64,000 bases of DNA from Halobaculum sp. CBA1158 (lineage in GTDB: Archaea > Halobacteriota > Halobacteria > Halobacteriales > Haloferacaceae). Shown piece after piece: positions 34,967 to 44,065 of this stretch (within the stretch, counting starts at the first letter, position 1; every line of letters starts with the position of its first letter). The position numbers and the translations under genes are program-made. The stretch covers positions 1,054,001-1,118,000 of the forward strand of contig NZ_CP090371.1 of NCBI RefSeq assembly GCF_021431925.1, written 5' to 3'. Below the pieces are notes generated by a model. It ran no database searches and was not told where the DNA came from. It saw only the letters and a program-made list of their open reading frames with translations.

Positions 34967-35027
34967 ACTCGGACGGACGCCCCGACGGACGGAAAAGCTA
35001 CCGAGTGGCGTCGCCGCCTGCCGGCCG

Positions 35028-35204
35028 TCACCCCCGTTCGCTGCGCGCGATCGCCAGGTACGCCGCCGGAACGGCGACGGCCGACGTCGCGAGTCCGATC
35101 ACCAACGGGAGCGTCCCCGTCGGATCGGGGGCGACGACGAACGCGAACGCCATGGTGAACGGAGCGACGCCGAGGGCGATCAGCGCGCGGAGGGCTCGAT
35201 TCAC
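35028..35204 (-). CDS. 58-residue two-helix membrane protein
   Basis: The GTG at 35204 opens 58 codons to TGA at 35028. Helices: [20 protein letters not shown] and [20 protein letters not shown], with APDPTGT between and IARSERG at the end. An upstream in-frame GTG (15 codons earlier) is possible. Function unknown. It is divergent from the DUF63 gene. Confidence 0.55.
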   Translation of the reverse strand: MNRALRALIALGVAPFTMAFAFVVAPDPTGTLPLVIGLATSAVAVPAAYLAIARSERG

Positions 35205-35307
35205 GGTCGGCGGTCTCACGGCTCCGAGGTAGTTCTTCTGCACCGTTCCCACGCCGACTCGATCTCGTTCCCACAACGCTTTCACTCGGCGGGCCGCCCG
35301 CACGAGC

Positions 35308-36195
35308 ATGTACCCGTCCGCGTCGGCGTCCGCCTCCGCGCTCGCGCTGCCGTCGCCGTTCCCGCCTATCGCCTCGGTTCCCGGCCAACTCCTGCCGGCC
35401 GGGTTCGGCCTGCCGCCGCTGCCGTACCTCCTGGCGCTCGCGATCACGCTCGCGGCCGTCGGTCTCGCTCTCCGGCGGGCCGACCCCGACTTCGGCGAGC
35501 GCCACGTGCTCGCGCTGGTCCCGTGGATGTGCGTCGGTGCCGCCGGCCACGTCCTGTTCGGCCTCGGCGCGCTTCCGGCCGCCGTCATGCCGCTGTTCGG
35601 CACGCCGAGCGCGTACCTCACGACCGCGGCGGCCGCCGGCGCGGTGTGGCTCGCGGCCCGATCGACCGACGGCGACGACGCTCTCGCGCTCGGGATCGCC
35701 GGCGGGCTCGCGCTCGTTCCGGCGATCGCAGGCGTCGTCGGCTACGGGCTCTCGAACGGGACCCTCTCCCCGGCGCTCCCGACGGCGGGGCTCGTCGGCG
35801 GTGCCGCCCTCGGCGTCGGAACCGGTGCGCTGTTGTACCGCCTTCGCGAGTCGGCTCGGATCGCCGGCCGCGTGGGACTGCTCGCGGTCGCCGCCCACGC
35901 CGTCGACGGCGTCACGACGGCCGTGGGGATCGACCTGCTCGGCTTCGGCGAGCGCACGCCCGCCTCCCGGCTGATCATCGAGTTCGCGGCTGGACTCCCG
36001 ACGGCGGAGGCGCTGGGTGCCGGTTGGCTGTTCGTGCTGGTGAAGCTCGCGGTCGCGTGCCTCGTCGTCGTCGCGGTCGCGCCGACGGTGCGCGAGGAAC
36101 CGCGCTACGGCCACGCGCTGCTCGCGCTCGTGACGGCCGTCGGGCTGGGCCCCGGCGTCCACAACGCCCTGCTGTTCGCGGTCGAGACCGTGTGA
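35308..36195 (+). CDS. DUF63 family membrane protein
   Basis: 295 residues with seven to eight hydrophobic helices. FGERHVLALVPWMCVGAAGHVLFG, AHAVDGVTTAVGIDLLGFGE, and GPGVHNALLFAVE near the end match the archaeal DUF63 pattern, with conserved His/Asp residues in membrane helices (AHAVDG). Function is unknown; intramembrane chemistry or ion handling are only guesses. CGCTTTCAC ~27 nt before the ATG acts as promoter. Confidence 0.82.
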   Translation: MYPSASASASALALPSPFPPIASVPGQLLPAGFGLPPLPYLLALAITLAAVGLALRRADPDFGERHVLALVPWMCVGAAGHVLFGLGALPAAVMPLFGTPSAYLTTAAAAGAVWLAARSTDGDDALALGIAGGLALVPAIAGVVGYGLSNGTLSPALPTAGLVGGAALGVGTGALLYRLRESARIAGRVGLLAVAAHAVDGVTTAVGIDLLGFGERTPASRLIIEFAAGLPTAEALGAGWLFVLVKLAVACLVVVAVAPTVREEPRYGHALLALVTAVGLGPGVHNALLFAVETV

Positions 36196-36261
36196 GGGGC
36201 GCGGTCGGAGCGAGCGACACAGCACCCGAAGCTCCTTGTCGACAGGTCGCCTGCACCCGCC

Positions 36262-36870
36262 GTGGTCACCGTCAGGGAAGCGACCGCCGCCGACGCCGCC
36301 GCAGTCTGTCGGGTCCACGAGGCGTCGATCCGGGGTCTCGGTCCCGAGGGATACGACGAACGGCAGGTCGAGGCGTGGGCCGGCGACCGGTCGCCCGCCG
36401 ACTACGACCACCTCGGCGACGCCGGGGCACGGTACGACACGGTCGCCCTCGTCGACACCGGCGGAGAGACGGACGGCGAGAGGGAGACGCACACCCAGGG
36501 GGAGGCGGACGGCGAGGGAAAGGCAGACTCACCGGGTCGCGTCGTCGGCTTCGGTACCCTCGTTCCCGACAGTCGCGACTACCTCGACGACGACGCCGGC
36601 GTGGACCCCGCGGGCGCGGTCGAGGCGGTGTACGTCCACCCGGACCACGCCGGCGCAGGCGTCGGATCGCTGCTGCTTTCGGATCTCGAACGCGAGGCAC
36701 GCGACCGTGGCCTCGCGTCGCTGGGGATGCACGCCTCGCTGAACGCGGTCGGCTTCTACGAGCGCCACGGCTACGAGCGAGTCCGCGAGGTCGCCCACGA
36801 GTTCGGGGGCGACGACTGCGGCGTGACCGGGACGGTGGTCGAGCTGTGGAGACGGCTCGACCCCGTGTGA
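36262..36870 (+). CDS. GNAT family N-acetyltransferase
   Basis: 202 residues from a GTG. N-terminal TVREATAADAAAVCRVHEASI, the acetyl-CoA-binding AVYVHPDHAGAGVGSLLL (motif A, QxxGxG-like) and LNAVGFYERHGYERV near the C terminus are classic GNAT. An acidic insertion lies at ~68-92. Most like RimI/phosphinothricin-type enzymes; the substrate is unknown. Confidence 0.9.
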   Translation: MVTVREATAADAAAVCRVHEASIRGLGPEGYDERQVEAWAGDRSPADYDHLGDAGARYDTVALVDTGGETDGERETHTQGEADGEGKADSPGRVVGFGTLVPDSRDYLDDDAGVDPAGAVEAVYVHPDHAGAGVGSLLLSDLEREARDRGLASLGMHASLNAVGFYERHGYERVREVAHEFGGDDCGVTGTVVELWRRLDPV

Positions 36871-36897
36871 GCACGGATCCGCCGGCCGGCTACCCGA

Positions 36898-37788
36898 TCA
36901 CTCCGAGGTCGCGATCGAGGTCTGCATCCCCTCGGAGTTGAACGCCGAGCCGGACCCGCCCTCGTCGAGCACGATGACGCCCGCCGAGGAGCCGGTCAGC
37001 TCGCCGAACTCTTCGATCGCGCGGTCGGCCGCCGCCTGCGCGTCCAGTCCGTCCTCCAGGTGGCGGACGGCCCGTCGCGTCAGCGTCGCCCGCGCGATGT
37101 CCTCGCCGGCCCCCGTCGCGCTCGCGCCGCCGGCGGGCGCACAGAAGAAGCCCGAGCCGATCTGGGGCACGTCGCCGACGCGACCCGCCAGCGCGAACGT
37201 GCGCCCGCCGGTGGAGGTGCAGGCGGCGAAGGAGTCGTCCGTCGGGTCGTGGGCGACCGCGCCGACCGTGTCGTGCCCCCCGAAGCGGTCCTCGATCCAC
37301 TCGAGGTGCTCGCGCGCGCCGGCGTCGACCGCCGGCGGCTCCGCGTCCTCGTACGCCTCGCGCGTCTCGTCGGTCAACAGGTCGCGCTCCGCGTCGACGT
37401 CGAAGTCGTCGGCCAGGTCGACCGCGTGAACGCCCGAGACGAACACGTGAGGCGTCTCCTCCATGACGACGCGGGCGACGCTCGCGGCGTTGGCCACGCC
37501 CGGCATCGACGCGACCGCGCCCGCGTCGCGCTCGTCGGTCATGACTCCCGCGTCCGTGCGGACGACGCCGTCAGACTGCACAGCGCCGCCGTAGCCGGCG
37601 TTGAACCGCGGCGACTCCTCGAGCACCTCGACGGCCGAGACGACGGCGTCGACGACGCCGGACGCGCCGGTGCCGGCCTCGGCCGCCTCGTCGAGGGTCG
37701 CCTGTCTGGGCTCCGGTTCCTCGGGGACGCCGCCCGCGCCGCCGTGGCAGATGACTCGCACGGGCACAGCGGCGGCACCGGTCGACAT
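36898..37788 (-). CDS. Isoaspartyl peptidase/L-asparaginase (plant-type, Ntn hydrolase)
   Basis: 296 residues. VICHGGAGG at the N terminus, PRFNAGYGGAVQSDG, and the autocatalytic Thr in HDTVGAVAHD preceded by an Asp/Glu-rich linker; GVGDVPQIGSGFF-type sequence follows. The proenzyme self-cleaves before that Thr to make alpha and beta subunits. It hydrolyses isoaspartyl dipeptides and/or asparagine. The family is firm; the preferred substrate is not visible. Confidence 0.92.
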   Translation of the reverse strand: MSTGAAAVPVRVICHGGAGGVPEEPEPRQATLDEAAEAGTGASGVVDAVVSAVEVLEESPRFNAGYGGAVQSDGVVRTDAGVMTDERDAGAVASMPGVANAASVARVVMEETPHVFVSGVHAVDLADDFDVDAERDLLTDETREAYEDAEPPAVDAGAREHLEWIEDRFGGHDTVGAVAHDPTDDSFAACTSTGGRTFALAGRVGDVPQIGSGFFCAPAGGASATGAGEDIARATLTRRAVRHLEDGLDAQAAADRAIEEFGELTGSSAGVIVLDEGGSGSAFNSEGMQTSIATSE

Positions 37789-37852
37789 GAATCCACGGAA
37801 TGCGGTCGGCGGACGCCGGGGGTGTCGGGGACGCCGGGGACACGGCCGGCGA

Positions 37853-38842
37853 TCAGTCGTCGGGTGACGGCTCGCCCCCTGGGTCGCCGTCGCGGGCGCG
37901 GTCTCGCGTCGCGTCGCCGCCGGCGTCAGGCGGCGACGGCGGCGTCGATTGCGACCTCACCTCCTCGGGCTGCGGCCGCCGGATGCGTCCCGAGACGACG
38001 AGGTAGTCCCGGACGAACACAGCCAGCGACGGCGCGACGACGACGGCAGCGAGCGCGGCGACGGCCCCCGGCGGGAGTACGGGCGCGAGCGCGACGGCGA
38101 TGAACGCCATCTGGAGCCCCGCGAGGGGTCGGCGAACCCGGCTGTCGGGCAGATCGAACACGGAGCGGTCGCGCCGGCGACGACGCCACCGACCCAGTTT
38201 GAACAGGTACCGGGCCGCCGACAGCGCGAGGTACCAGACGGGGATACGACCCCACGCGACGCCCACCAACGGCGCGACGAGGAACCCCAGCGTGTCGAAC
38301 CCCATGTCCAGTTTCTCGCCCAGCGGCGTCACCCGACCCGGGCCGCGGGCGACCGCGCCGTCGAGCAGGTCCAGCGCGGCCCCAGCGCCGTACAGCGCGG
38401 CCGGGGCCCACGCCCACGCGCCGGGCAGGGGCCCCGTGAGGAGGAACCCCGCGACGCCTGCGAACAGCCACCCGCGGACGAGCGTCACCGCGTTGGCGAC
38501 GCCCAGCCCCCCCGCGAGGCTCCCCGCACCCGACGGTTCCCCGGGCGAGCGGTTCGGCCGTCGCCGTCGAAGCAGGAACGCGCACTCCCACCCGAACACG
38601 ACCGTCGCGGGGGCCGCCCACGCCAGCGCGACCCCGGCCCCGACGCCGACGAGGAGCGCGGCCGCGCCCCCCGCGAGCGCGCTCGCGGACCCGGCGAGCA
38701 CGGCGAGCGCGACCGGGCCCGGACGGACGAGCGACCGAGCGACAGCGAGCGCGTCGCCGTCGTCGATGTCGCTACCGCAGTCGATGTCGCTACCGCAGTC
38801 GGCATCGCCGCCGTCGTCGCCGTCGACTCCCGCGTCGGTCAT
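37853..38842 (-). CDS. CDP-alcohol phosphatidyltransferase family membrane protein
   Basis: 329 residues with about seven helices. The family signature D-x2-DG-x2-AR-x8-G-x3-D-x3-D is perfect in DLLDGAVARGPGRVTPLGEK with LDMGFD after it, so it is catalytically complete. The N terminus holds a short duplicated SDIDCG-type repeat. Its ATG overlaps the stop of the Gfo/Idh-AKR fusion by 4 bp, implying one operon. It should join a CDP-activated lipid or polyol to an alcohol acceptor; which one is unknown. Confidence 0.9.
   Translation of the reverse strand: MTDAGVDGDDGGDADCGSDIDCGSDIDDGDALAVARSLVRPGPVALAVLAGSASALAGGAAALLVGVGAGVALAWAAPATVVFGWECAFLLRRRRPNRSPGEPSGAGSLAGGLGVANAVTLVRGWLFAGVAGFLLTGPLPGAWAWAPAALYGAGAALDLLDGAVARGPGRVTPLGEKLDMGFDTLGFLVAPLVGVAWGRIPVWYLALSAARYLFKLGRWRRRRRDRSVFDLPDSRVRRPLAGLQMAFIAVALAPVLPPGAVAALAAVVVAPSLAVFVRDYLVVSGRIRRPQPEEVRSQSTPPSPPDAGGDATRDRARDGDPGGEPSPDD
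38763..38798 (-). repeat. 18-bp direct duplication in the CDP-alcohol phosphatidyltransferase gene
   Basis: TCGATGTCGCTACCGCAG occurs twice in tandem (38763-38780, 38781-38798), encoding a duplicated acidic hexapeptide in the unstructured N terminus. Confidence 0.8.
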
Positions 38843-40971
38843 CGCTCGAACTCCGGGTCCGCGAGCCCGTCCAGGCGGGCCCGCCGGGCGTCGGTCAGTT
38901 CGACCCGCGCGGCCGCGAGGTTCTCGACGACGTGCTCGCGGTCTGTGCTCGCGGGGATCGGGACGACGCCGTCGGCGACGTTCCACGCCAGCACGGCCGC
39001 CGCGGGAGAGACGCCGGCCTCGTCGGCGACCTCGCTGACGACCGGGTCGTCGAGCAGCCCCGGTGCGGACAACGGTGAGTGGGCAATCACCCGGATTCCC
39101 CGCTCGTGACACCACGAGACGAGGTCCTCGCGCGGCGTGTACGGGTGGCGCTCCACCTGGACGACCGCGGGGGCGATCCCCGTCTCCGCGACGAGTTCGG
39201 CCAGCCGGTCGCGGCCGACGTTGCAGATGCCGATCGTCCGCGTCAGGCCCTCCTCGCGGAGGGCGGCGAGGTCGCGCCACGTGTCAGCGAGGTCGCGGTC
39301 GGCCGTCGCGCGCTCGCCGTCGTCGTCGGTCGGGAAGGTCAGCGCCTCTCGTTCATCGATCGGCCGCTCCGCGAGCCGCCGGAGGGGCTCGGTGTACGCC
39401 CACGCGTCGGGCCAATGCAGGGCGTAGCAGTCGAAGGAGTCGATCCCCAGCTCCGACAGCGACCCCTCGCAGGCCTCCCTGATGCGGCCGTGGTTCGTGT
39501 TCCACGCCTTCCCGAGCACAAACAGCCCCTCGCGGTCCGGCGTGCCGGGCGACGCGAGCAGGTCGCCGATCCGCGACTCGTTGCCGTACAGCTCCGCCGA
39601 GTCGAGCAGGCGATAGCCCGCGTCGAGTGCGGTCGCGATCGAGTCGATCCGGTCGACGTACTCGTCGCCGCGATACCGGGAACAGCCGAGGCCGACCGGC
39701 GGGAGGCGAACCGCGGCCGAGCGCGAGCGCGCGCCGCCGAGACGGCCCTCTGCGCCCGCCAGCGGACGCACCGGCGGCGGGCCGCGATCGGAGCGACGGA
39801 GCGACGCGGTCGCGACGCCGTCGCCGCCGCGGTCGGCGTCGCCACCGGCGTCGGTGGCGGGGCCGGCGTCGGCCCCGCCGCCGACGCCGGCCACCGGACG
39901 ACCGGTCCCATCCGGGTCCGTCGCCTCGGCTTCGATCGCCGCACAGACGGCGACGACGTGGGCGGCCCGTCGGGCCGAATCGCGGGGGCGGTCCCCGCGG
40001 GCGAGCGCCCGGGCGAGCCGGTCGGGGCCGTCGAGGTGCGAGCGTTCGCGTCGCGGGCGCGGGTGCGGCGCGGACACGGACTCGCGGTCGCCGCCGCGGA
40101 CCCGGACGGCGTCGCGGTCGGCGGCCATCGCGCCCGCGTCGTCGAGATAGAGGGTTCCGTCGTCGCCGTGGAGCTCCAGCGAGTAGAACTCCCGGCTCCG
40201 GTGGTCCGCGTAGAGGCTCGCCCGCAGGGAGACGACCGGCCCCGTGCCCGCGTCCGCCCCGGGCGCGTCCCCGCCGGCACCAGCGCCGGCGAACTCGACG
40301 GTCGCCTCGACGTGCGGCGGGGCGTCCGGGGTCGCGCCCTCGCGTTCGGGCCACGCGCCGACGGCGTCGGCCGCGCGGACCCGTTCGACGGGACCGAACC
40401 AGTCGACGAGCACCGAGAGGGGGTACACCGCGCCGTCGAACAGCGGCCCGACGGAGAGGAACGAGTCCGGGCGGTCGTGCCACTCGGTGACGCGGCCGAC
40501 GTGAGCGGTCGCGTACGCCAGTCGCACGTCGCCGAGGCGACCGTCGTCGAGGAGGGTTCGCGCGTGGCGCTGGGCGTCGCACTCGGGCGCGATGGGGGCA
40601 CAGCCGAGCGCCAGGTCGCGGTCGCGGGCGAGGTCGAGAAGACCGGCCGCCTCCGCGGGATCCAGCGCCAGCGGCTTCTCCGAGAACACGTGGCGGTCGG
40701 CGCTGAGGCAGGCCCGGGTCACCGCCGCGTGCGCCGCGTGGCCGGTGAGGTTGACGACGAGCGGGGCGTCCTCCGCTGCGAGCATGGCGTCGAGGTCGGC
40801 GTAGATCGCGGGGCCGCCGGAATCCGTCGCGGCGTCTCCGACCTCGGCGGCCAGCGACGCCGCCCGACCGCGCTCGAGGTCACAGACCGCCGACGGCGAC
40901 AGCGACGACTCGGGAAGCCCGGCGGCGTACTTCCGGGCGACTGCACCCGCACCGACGAACAGACAGTCCAC
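38839..40971 (-). CDS. Fusion of a Gfo/Idh/MocA dehydrogenase and an aldo/keto reductase
   Basis: 710 residues from a GTG. Residues ~1-340 form a Gfo/Idh/MocA oxidoreductase (FVGAGAVARKYAAGL Rossmann start, VFSEKPLALD catalytic EKP motif, SVGPLFDGAVYPLSVL). A Gly/Asp-rich linker (~340-420) follows. Residues ~420-710 are an aldo/keto reductase with the tetrad Asp/Tyr (LLDSAELYGNE), Lys (VLGKAWN) and His (YALHWPD), plus GICNVG. CCAATTATTTGG lies ~27 nt before the GTG. Two redox domains in one chain suggest an epimerisation or two-step polyol/sugar reaction; the substrate is unknown. Confidence 0.9.
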   Translation of the reverse strand: MDCLFVGAGAVARKYAAGLPESSLSPSAVCDLERGRAASLAAEVGDAATDSGGPAIYADLDAMLAAEDAPLVVNLTGHAAHAAVTRACLSADRHVFSEKPLALDPAEAAGLLDLARDRDLALGCAPIAPECDAQRHARTLLDDGRLGDVRLAYATAHVGRVTEWHDRPDSFLSVGPLFDGAVYPLSVLVDWFGPVERVRAADAVGAWPEREGATPDAPPHVEATVEFAGAGAGGDAPGADAGTGPVVSLRASLYADHRSREFYSLELHGDDGTLYLDDAGAMAADRDAVRVRGGDRESVSAPHPRPRRERSHLDGPDRLARALARGDRPRDSARRAAHVVAVCAAIEAEATDPDGTGRPVAGVGGGADAGPATDAGGDADRGGDGVATASLRRSDRGPPPVRPLAGAEGRLGGARSRSAAVRLPPVGLGCSRYRGDEYVDRIDSIATALDAGYRLLDSAELYGNESRIGDLLASPGTPDREGLFVLGKAWNTNHGRIREACEGSLSELGIDSFDCYALHWPDAWAYTEPLRRLAERPIDEREALTFPTDDDGERATADRDLADTWRDLAALREEGLTRTIGICNVGRDRLAELVAETGIAPAVVQVERHPYTPREDLVSWCHERGIRVIAHSPLSAPGLLDDPVVSEVADEAGVSPAAAVLAWNVADGVVPIPASTDREHVVENLAAARVELTDARRARLDGLADPEFER

Positions 40972-41094
40972 GATCCGTCAACGGCCCCCACGACCAAATA
41001 ATTGGAGGCCGGATCGCCGCGCCGTCGGTCGAACGCCGCGGGAGACGGAGAACGGCAGGCTTTTTCGCTCGCCGTCGGAAGTCGGCGGTAGCCT

Positions 41095-42357
41095 ATGAGC
41101 TACGACATCGCCGACCGCCCCGAGGAGGGCGAGGTCATCACCCTCGCCGACGAGGAGACGGGCGAACTCGACGTCCCCGCGAACCCGATAATCCCGATCA
41201 TCCACGGCGACGGCATCGGCACCGACGTGGGCCCCGCGGCCCAGAAGGTGCTCGACGCCGCCGCCGAGGCCACGGGCCGCTCCATCGCCTGGATGCGCGT
41301 ATACGCCGGCGAGTCCGCCCGCGAGAAGTACGACGAGAACCTCCCCGACGAGACCGTCGAGGCGTTCCGCGAGTTCCGCGTCGGCATCAAGGGCCCGCTG
41401 ACGACCCCCGTCGGGTCCGGCTTCCGCTCGCTCAACGTCGCGCTGCGCAAGACGCTCGACCTGTACGCGAACGTCCGACCGACCTATCACCTCGACGGCG
41501 TTCCGTCGCCCGTGAAGAACCCCGAGGAGATGGACATGATCACGTTCCGGGAGAACACCGAGGACGTGTACGCCGGCATCGAGTGGGAGGCCGGCACCGA
41601 CGAGGTCGAGGAGGTCCGCGAGTTCGTCGAGGAGGACATGGGCTTCGACTCGACCATCCACGACGGCCCCGTCGGCATCGGCATCAAGCCCATCACCGAG
41701 TTCGGCTCCAAGCGCCTCATCCGCGAGGCCATCGACTACGCGGTCGCCAACGGCCGCGACTCGGTCACGCTCGTCCACAAGGGGAACATCATGAAGTTCA
41801 CCGAGGCCGCCTTCCGCGACTGGGGCTACGAGGTCGCCGAGGAGGAGTACGGCGAGGACGTTATCACCGAGGACGAGCTGTGGGACGAGCACGACGGCGA
41901 GCAGCCCGAGGGCACGGTCGTGGTCAACGACCGCATCGCCGACAACATGCTCCAGCAGCTCCTCACGCGGACCGACCAGTACGACGTCATCGCGACGATG
42001 AACCTCAACGGTGACTACATGTCCGACGCCGCCGGCGCGCAGATCGGCGGCCTCGGCATCGCCCCCGGCGTCAACTACGGCGAGGGCAAGGCGCTGGCCG
42101 AGCCGGTCCACGGCTCCGCGCCCAAGTACGCCGGGCAGGACAAGGTCAACCCCACCGCGATGATCCTCTCGGGCCGCGAGATGCTCGATTACCTCGGCTG
42201 GAGCGACGCCGCGGACCTCGTCCGCGACGCCGTCGAGCAGCAGATCAGCGAGGGTCGCGTCACCTACGACCTCGAGCGCCAGCGCGAGGGCGCGACGAAA
42301 CTCGCCACCTCCGAGTTCGCCGAGGAGGTCGTCGAGCGCATCCACGACCTCGCGTAA
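41095..42357 (+). CDS. icd: Isocitrate dehydrogenase (NADP type)
   Basis: 420 residues. IIPIIHGDGIGTDVGPAAQ, the phosphorylation-loop/substrate motif GSGFRSLNVALRKTLDLYAN, ITFRENTEDVYAGIEW, the Lys of TLVHKGNIMKFTE, and the metal Asp in ATMNLNGDYMSDAAGAQIGG are all present. HGSAPKYAGQDKVNP with the following Lys/Tyr pattern points to NADP. It oxidises isocitrate to 2-oxoglutarate in the TCA cycle. GCTTTTTCG lies ~35 nt upstream. Confidence 0.96.
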   Translation: MSYDIADRPEEGEVITLADEETGELDVPANPIIPIIHGDGIGTDVGPAAQKVLDAAAEATGRSIAWMRVYAGESAREKYDENLPDETVEAFREFRVGIKGPLTTPVGSGFRSLNVALRKTLDLYANVRPTYHLDGVPSPVKNPEEMDMITFRENTEDVYAGIEWEAGTDEVEEVREFVEEDMGFDSTIHDGPVGIGIKPITEFGSKRLIREAIDYAVANGRDSVTLVHKGNIMKFTEAAFRDWGYEVAEEEYGEDVITEDELWDEHDGEQPEGTVVVNDRIADNMLQQLLTRTDQYDVIATMNLNGDYMSDAAGAQIGGLGIAPGVNYGEGKALAEPVHGSAPKYAGQDKVNPTAMILSGREMLDYLGWSDAADLVRDAVEQQISEGRVTYDLERQREGATKLATSEFAEEVVERIHDLA

Positions 42358-42442
42358 GCGGTCGTCGACGCGGCGGCTTCGGTCGCCGCACCCGCTCTCG
42401 AATTTCCAGTTTCTTCACTCGCCGCGAAACGCCGACAGCCGG

Positions 42443-42493
42443 GCGTCGCGGTCATCAGCGCGCCGCGATCACCAGCGCGTCGCGACCATCAGC
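42443..42493. repeat. Degenerate 17-bp tandem repeat, three copies
   Basis: GCGTCGCGGTCATCAGC, GCGCCGCGATCACCAGC and GCGTCGCGACCATCAGC run head to tail at 42443, 42460 and 42477 in the gap between icd and aroD. Confidence 0.65.
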
Positions 42494-42539
42494 GTGCCGC
42501 CGTCGGACGCTCCGGGCGAGGTGGCGGCGTTCGTTCCGC

Positions 42540-43229
42540 TCACAGGAGGTCGTCGACCAGCCGCCGCATCGTTGCGAGGTCGTACTGCCCCGGTGCGGTC
42601 GCGTCGGCGGGGTCGACGGGCGCGTAGCCGATCAGCGAGCCGTACACCGGCGCGACTGCCCGGGTGTGGCTCCCCGCCTCGCCCATCGCCATCGTCGCCA
42701 CCCGGTCGCCGCGGTTGGTCGCGCGGTGGGTCGCCGACAGCAACGCCAGCGCGTCCTCCCGAGTGCGGGCGGTGACGGCCAGCTTCCCCACGTCGCCGGC
42801 GGCGGCTGCCGCGCGCAGGAGCCCGTCAAGCGCCGCCGGCGCGGGCGTGCCGTCGAAGTCGTGGACGGACGCGACGACCGCGGCGTCGGCGGCGCGAGCG
42901 CGCTCGACCAACTCGGTCGGAGTCACCTCGTTGGTGCCCGTCGGTCGCCCGCGGAGGGTCGCAAGCTCCACGTCGACGGCGGCGACCGCGTCGTGATCGA
43001 CGGCCTCGGCGAGGGCGTCCAGCCGGCCGTACGGCGCGGTGTCGCCGCCCTCCCAGCGCGGGCGATTCGTCACGAGCAGCGGAAGCTCGCCGTCGTAGGC
43101 CGAAAGCGCCGCGAGCGGCTCGTCGGCCAGGTCCATCCGGAACTCCAGGCAGTCGGCGTGTTCGCGGGCCGCCGGCTCCTCGGCGAGGTCGGCGGTCGCG
43201 GCCGCGAGCGAGAACGAGCCAAAGATCAT
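42540..43229 (-). CDS. aroD: 3-dehydroquinate dehydratase, type I
   Basis: 229 residues. CLEFRMDLADEP (Glu), LLVTNRPRWEGG, the catalytic His in VASVHDFDGTP, the Schiff-base Lys in GDVGKLAVTA and MGEAGSHTRAVAPVYGS identify type I dehydroquinase of the shikimate pathway. Several in-frame starts exist. A TTTTAA box at 43253-43258 sits ~27 nt before the ATG at 43229, so MIFGSFSL is the likely N terminus. Confidence 0.93.
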   Translation of the reverse strand: MIFGSFSLAAATADLAEEPAAREHADCLEFRMDLADEPLAALSAYDGELPLLVTNRPRWEGGDTAPYGRLDALAEAVDHDAVAAVDVELATLRGRPTGTNEVTPTELVERARAADAAVVASVHDFDGTPAPAALDGLLRAAAAAGDVGKLAVTARTREDALALLSATHRATNRGDRVATMAMGEAGSHTRAVAPVYGSLIGYAPVDPADATAPGQYDLATMRRLVDDLL

Positions 43230-43579
43230 AGCCCGCATTCCGACTTCCTGCGTTAAAATCTCTCGGAGGTGGTTCTCAGAATTTGTTTTCAAGTGGCCTG
43301 TCACGAGATCGCATCCGTCGGCTCACTGCCCGCACGAATCGACAACGTATTCACCATCGGCTGCCGGGAGATCTTCAGCTTCGAACAGGGAGCCGATGTG
43401 GTATCTCCGCTCCGTGTCATCGTTCATGGAGAACGTCGGGGGGAGTCTGGCTCGAACTTCGAGGCGACCGACCGGGAACGTGAGAGCGTTGCAGGCGATG
43501 TCTCAATAAATACCCATCGGAGAGCCACCTACTACCAAATATAAAATGAAGTGTTTGGGTTAATACCCAAAATAAGAAA
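43230..43579. other. AT-richer intergenic stretch, no convincing gene
   Basis: About 350 bp between aroD and the lipoprotein gene, with much lower GC than its surroundings. It contains the aroD promoter at 43253-43258 and a hairpin at 43554-43571. A 91-codon plus-strand frame (43269-43544) shows no family, signal or promoter, so I leave it uncalled. It may be decayed sequence. Confidence 0.5.
43540..43571 (-). terminator. Likely terminator of the lipoprotein gene
   Basis: Just past the minus-strand stop, TTTGGGT-TAAT-ACCCAAA forms a perfect 7-bp hairpin at 43554-43571, followed on the minus strand by a T-rich run (TTCATTTTATATTT). Confidence 0.5.
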
Positions 43580-44065
43580 TCAATCCGAGCTGGGATCGCC
43601 CGACGCTACCAGTTCGGTGGTCGTACCCTCATCGTCCTGCCACACGTGAAGCAATCGATAGAATCGAACCGGTTCCGTGAACTCTAATTCCACACGATAG
43701 GAAATTTCAGCCTGTTCACACTGTGCACACTCCTCTCCGCTCGGGGTTGTACTGACTTCGAGAATAACATATCCTTCCCTGCCACGAGTCGTGAACGGGC
43801 GGACGGTTAGGTTGTCACAGCTCTTCTCGGCGGGAACGGTACCCTCGATACGTGCTCGTGTTTGTCCATCGTTCCATCGAGTGAAGGCTTCACTCACACT
43901 CTCTCGGTTCCGCTGTGTACACCCACGTGGTAGGATGGAAACGCTCTGGTCTGAAACCTCGACGTACTTATCGTCGGATTCCGTCGGGGAGAGTCTGCCA
44001 CAGCCAGCAACCAGCGATGCCAGCGCGCACCCAGCGGAAGTAAGAAGGGTTCGACGGTGGGTCAT
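43580..44065 (-). CDS. Tat lipoprotein of unknown function in an AT-richer islet
   Basis: 161 residues. The signal MTHRRTLLTSAGCALASL ends at lipobox VAGC, so it is a Tat-exported lipoprotein. The mature part has extra cysteines (PRGCTQRNRES, EKSCDNLTVRPF, SGEECAQCEQAEISYRVELE) that could form disulfides and a beta-rich C-terminal half. Base composition is clearly lower in GC than the genes on either side, suggesting acquisition. TAAATT at 44093-44098 is the promoter box. No family recognised. Confidence 0.75.
   Translation of the reverse strand: MTHRRTLLTSAGCALASLVAGCGRLSPTESDDKYVEVSDQSVSILPRGCTQRNRESVSEAFTRWNDGQTRARIEGTVPAEKSCDNLTVRPFTTRGREGYVILEVSTTPSGEECAQCEQAEISYRVELEFTEPVRFYRLLHVWQDDEGTTTELVASGDPSSD

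Noticed and set aside
43269-43544. 91-codon plus-strand gene in the AT-richer islet
   Set aside because: No homology pattern, signal or promoter at the right distance; AT-richer DNA still gives chance frames of this size.
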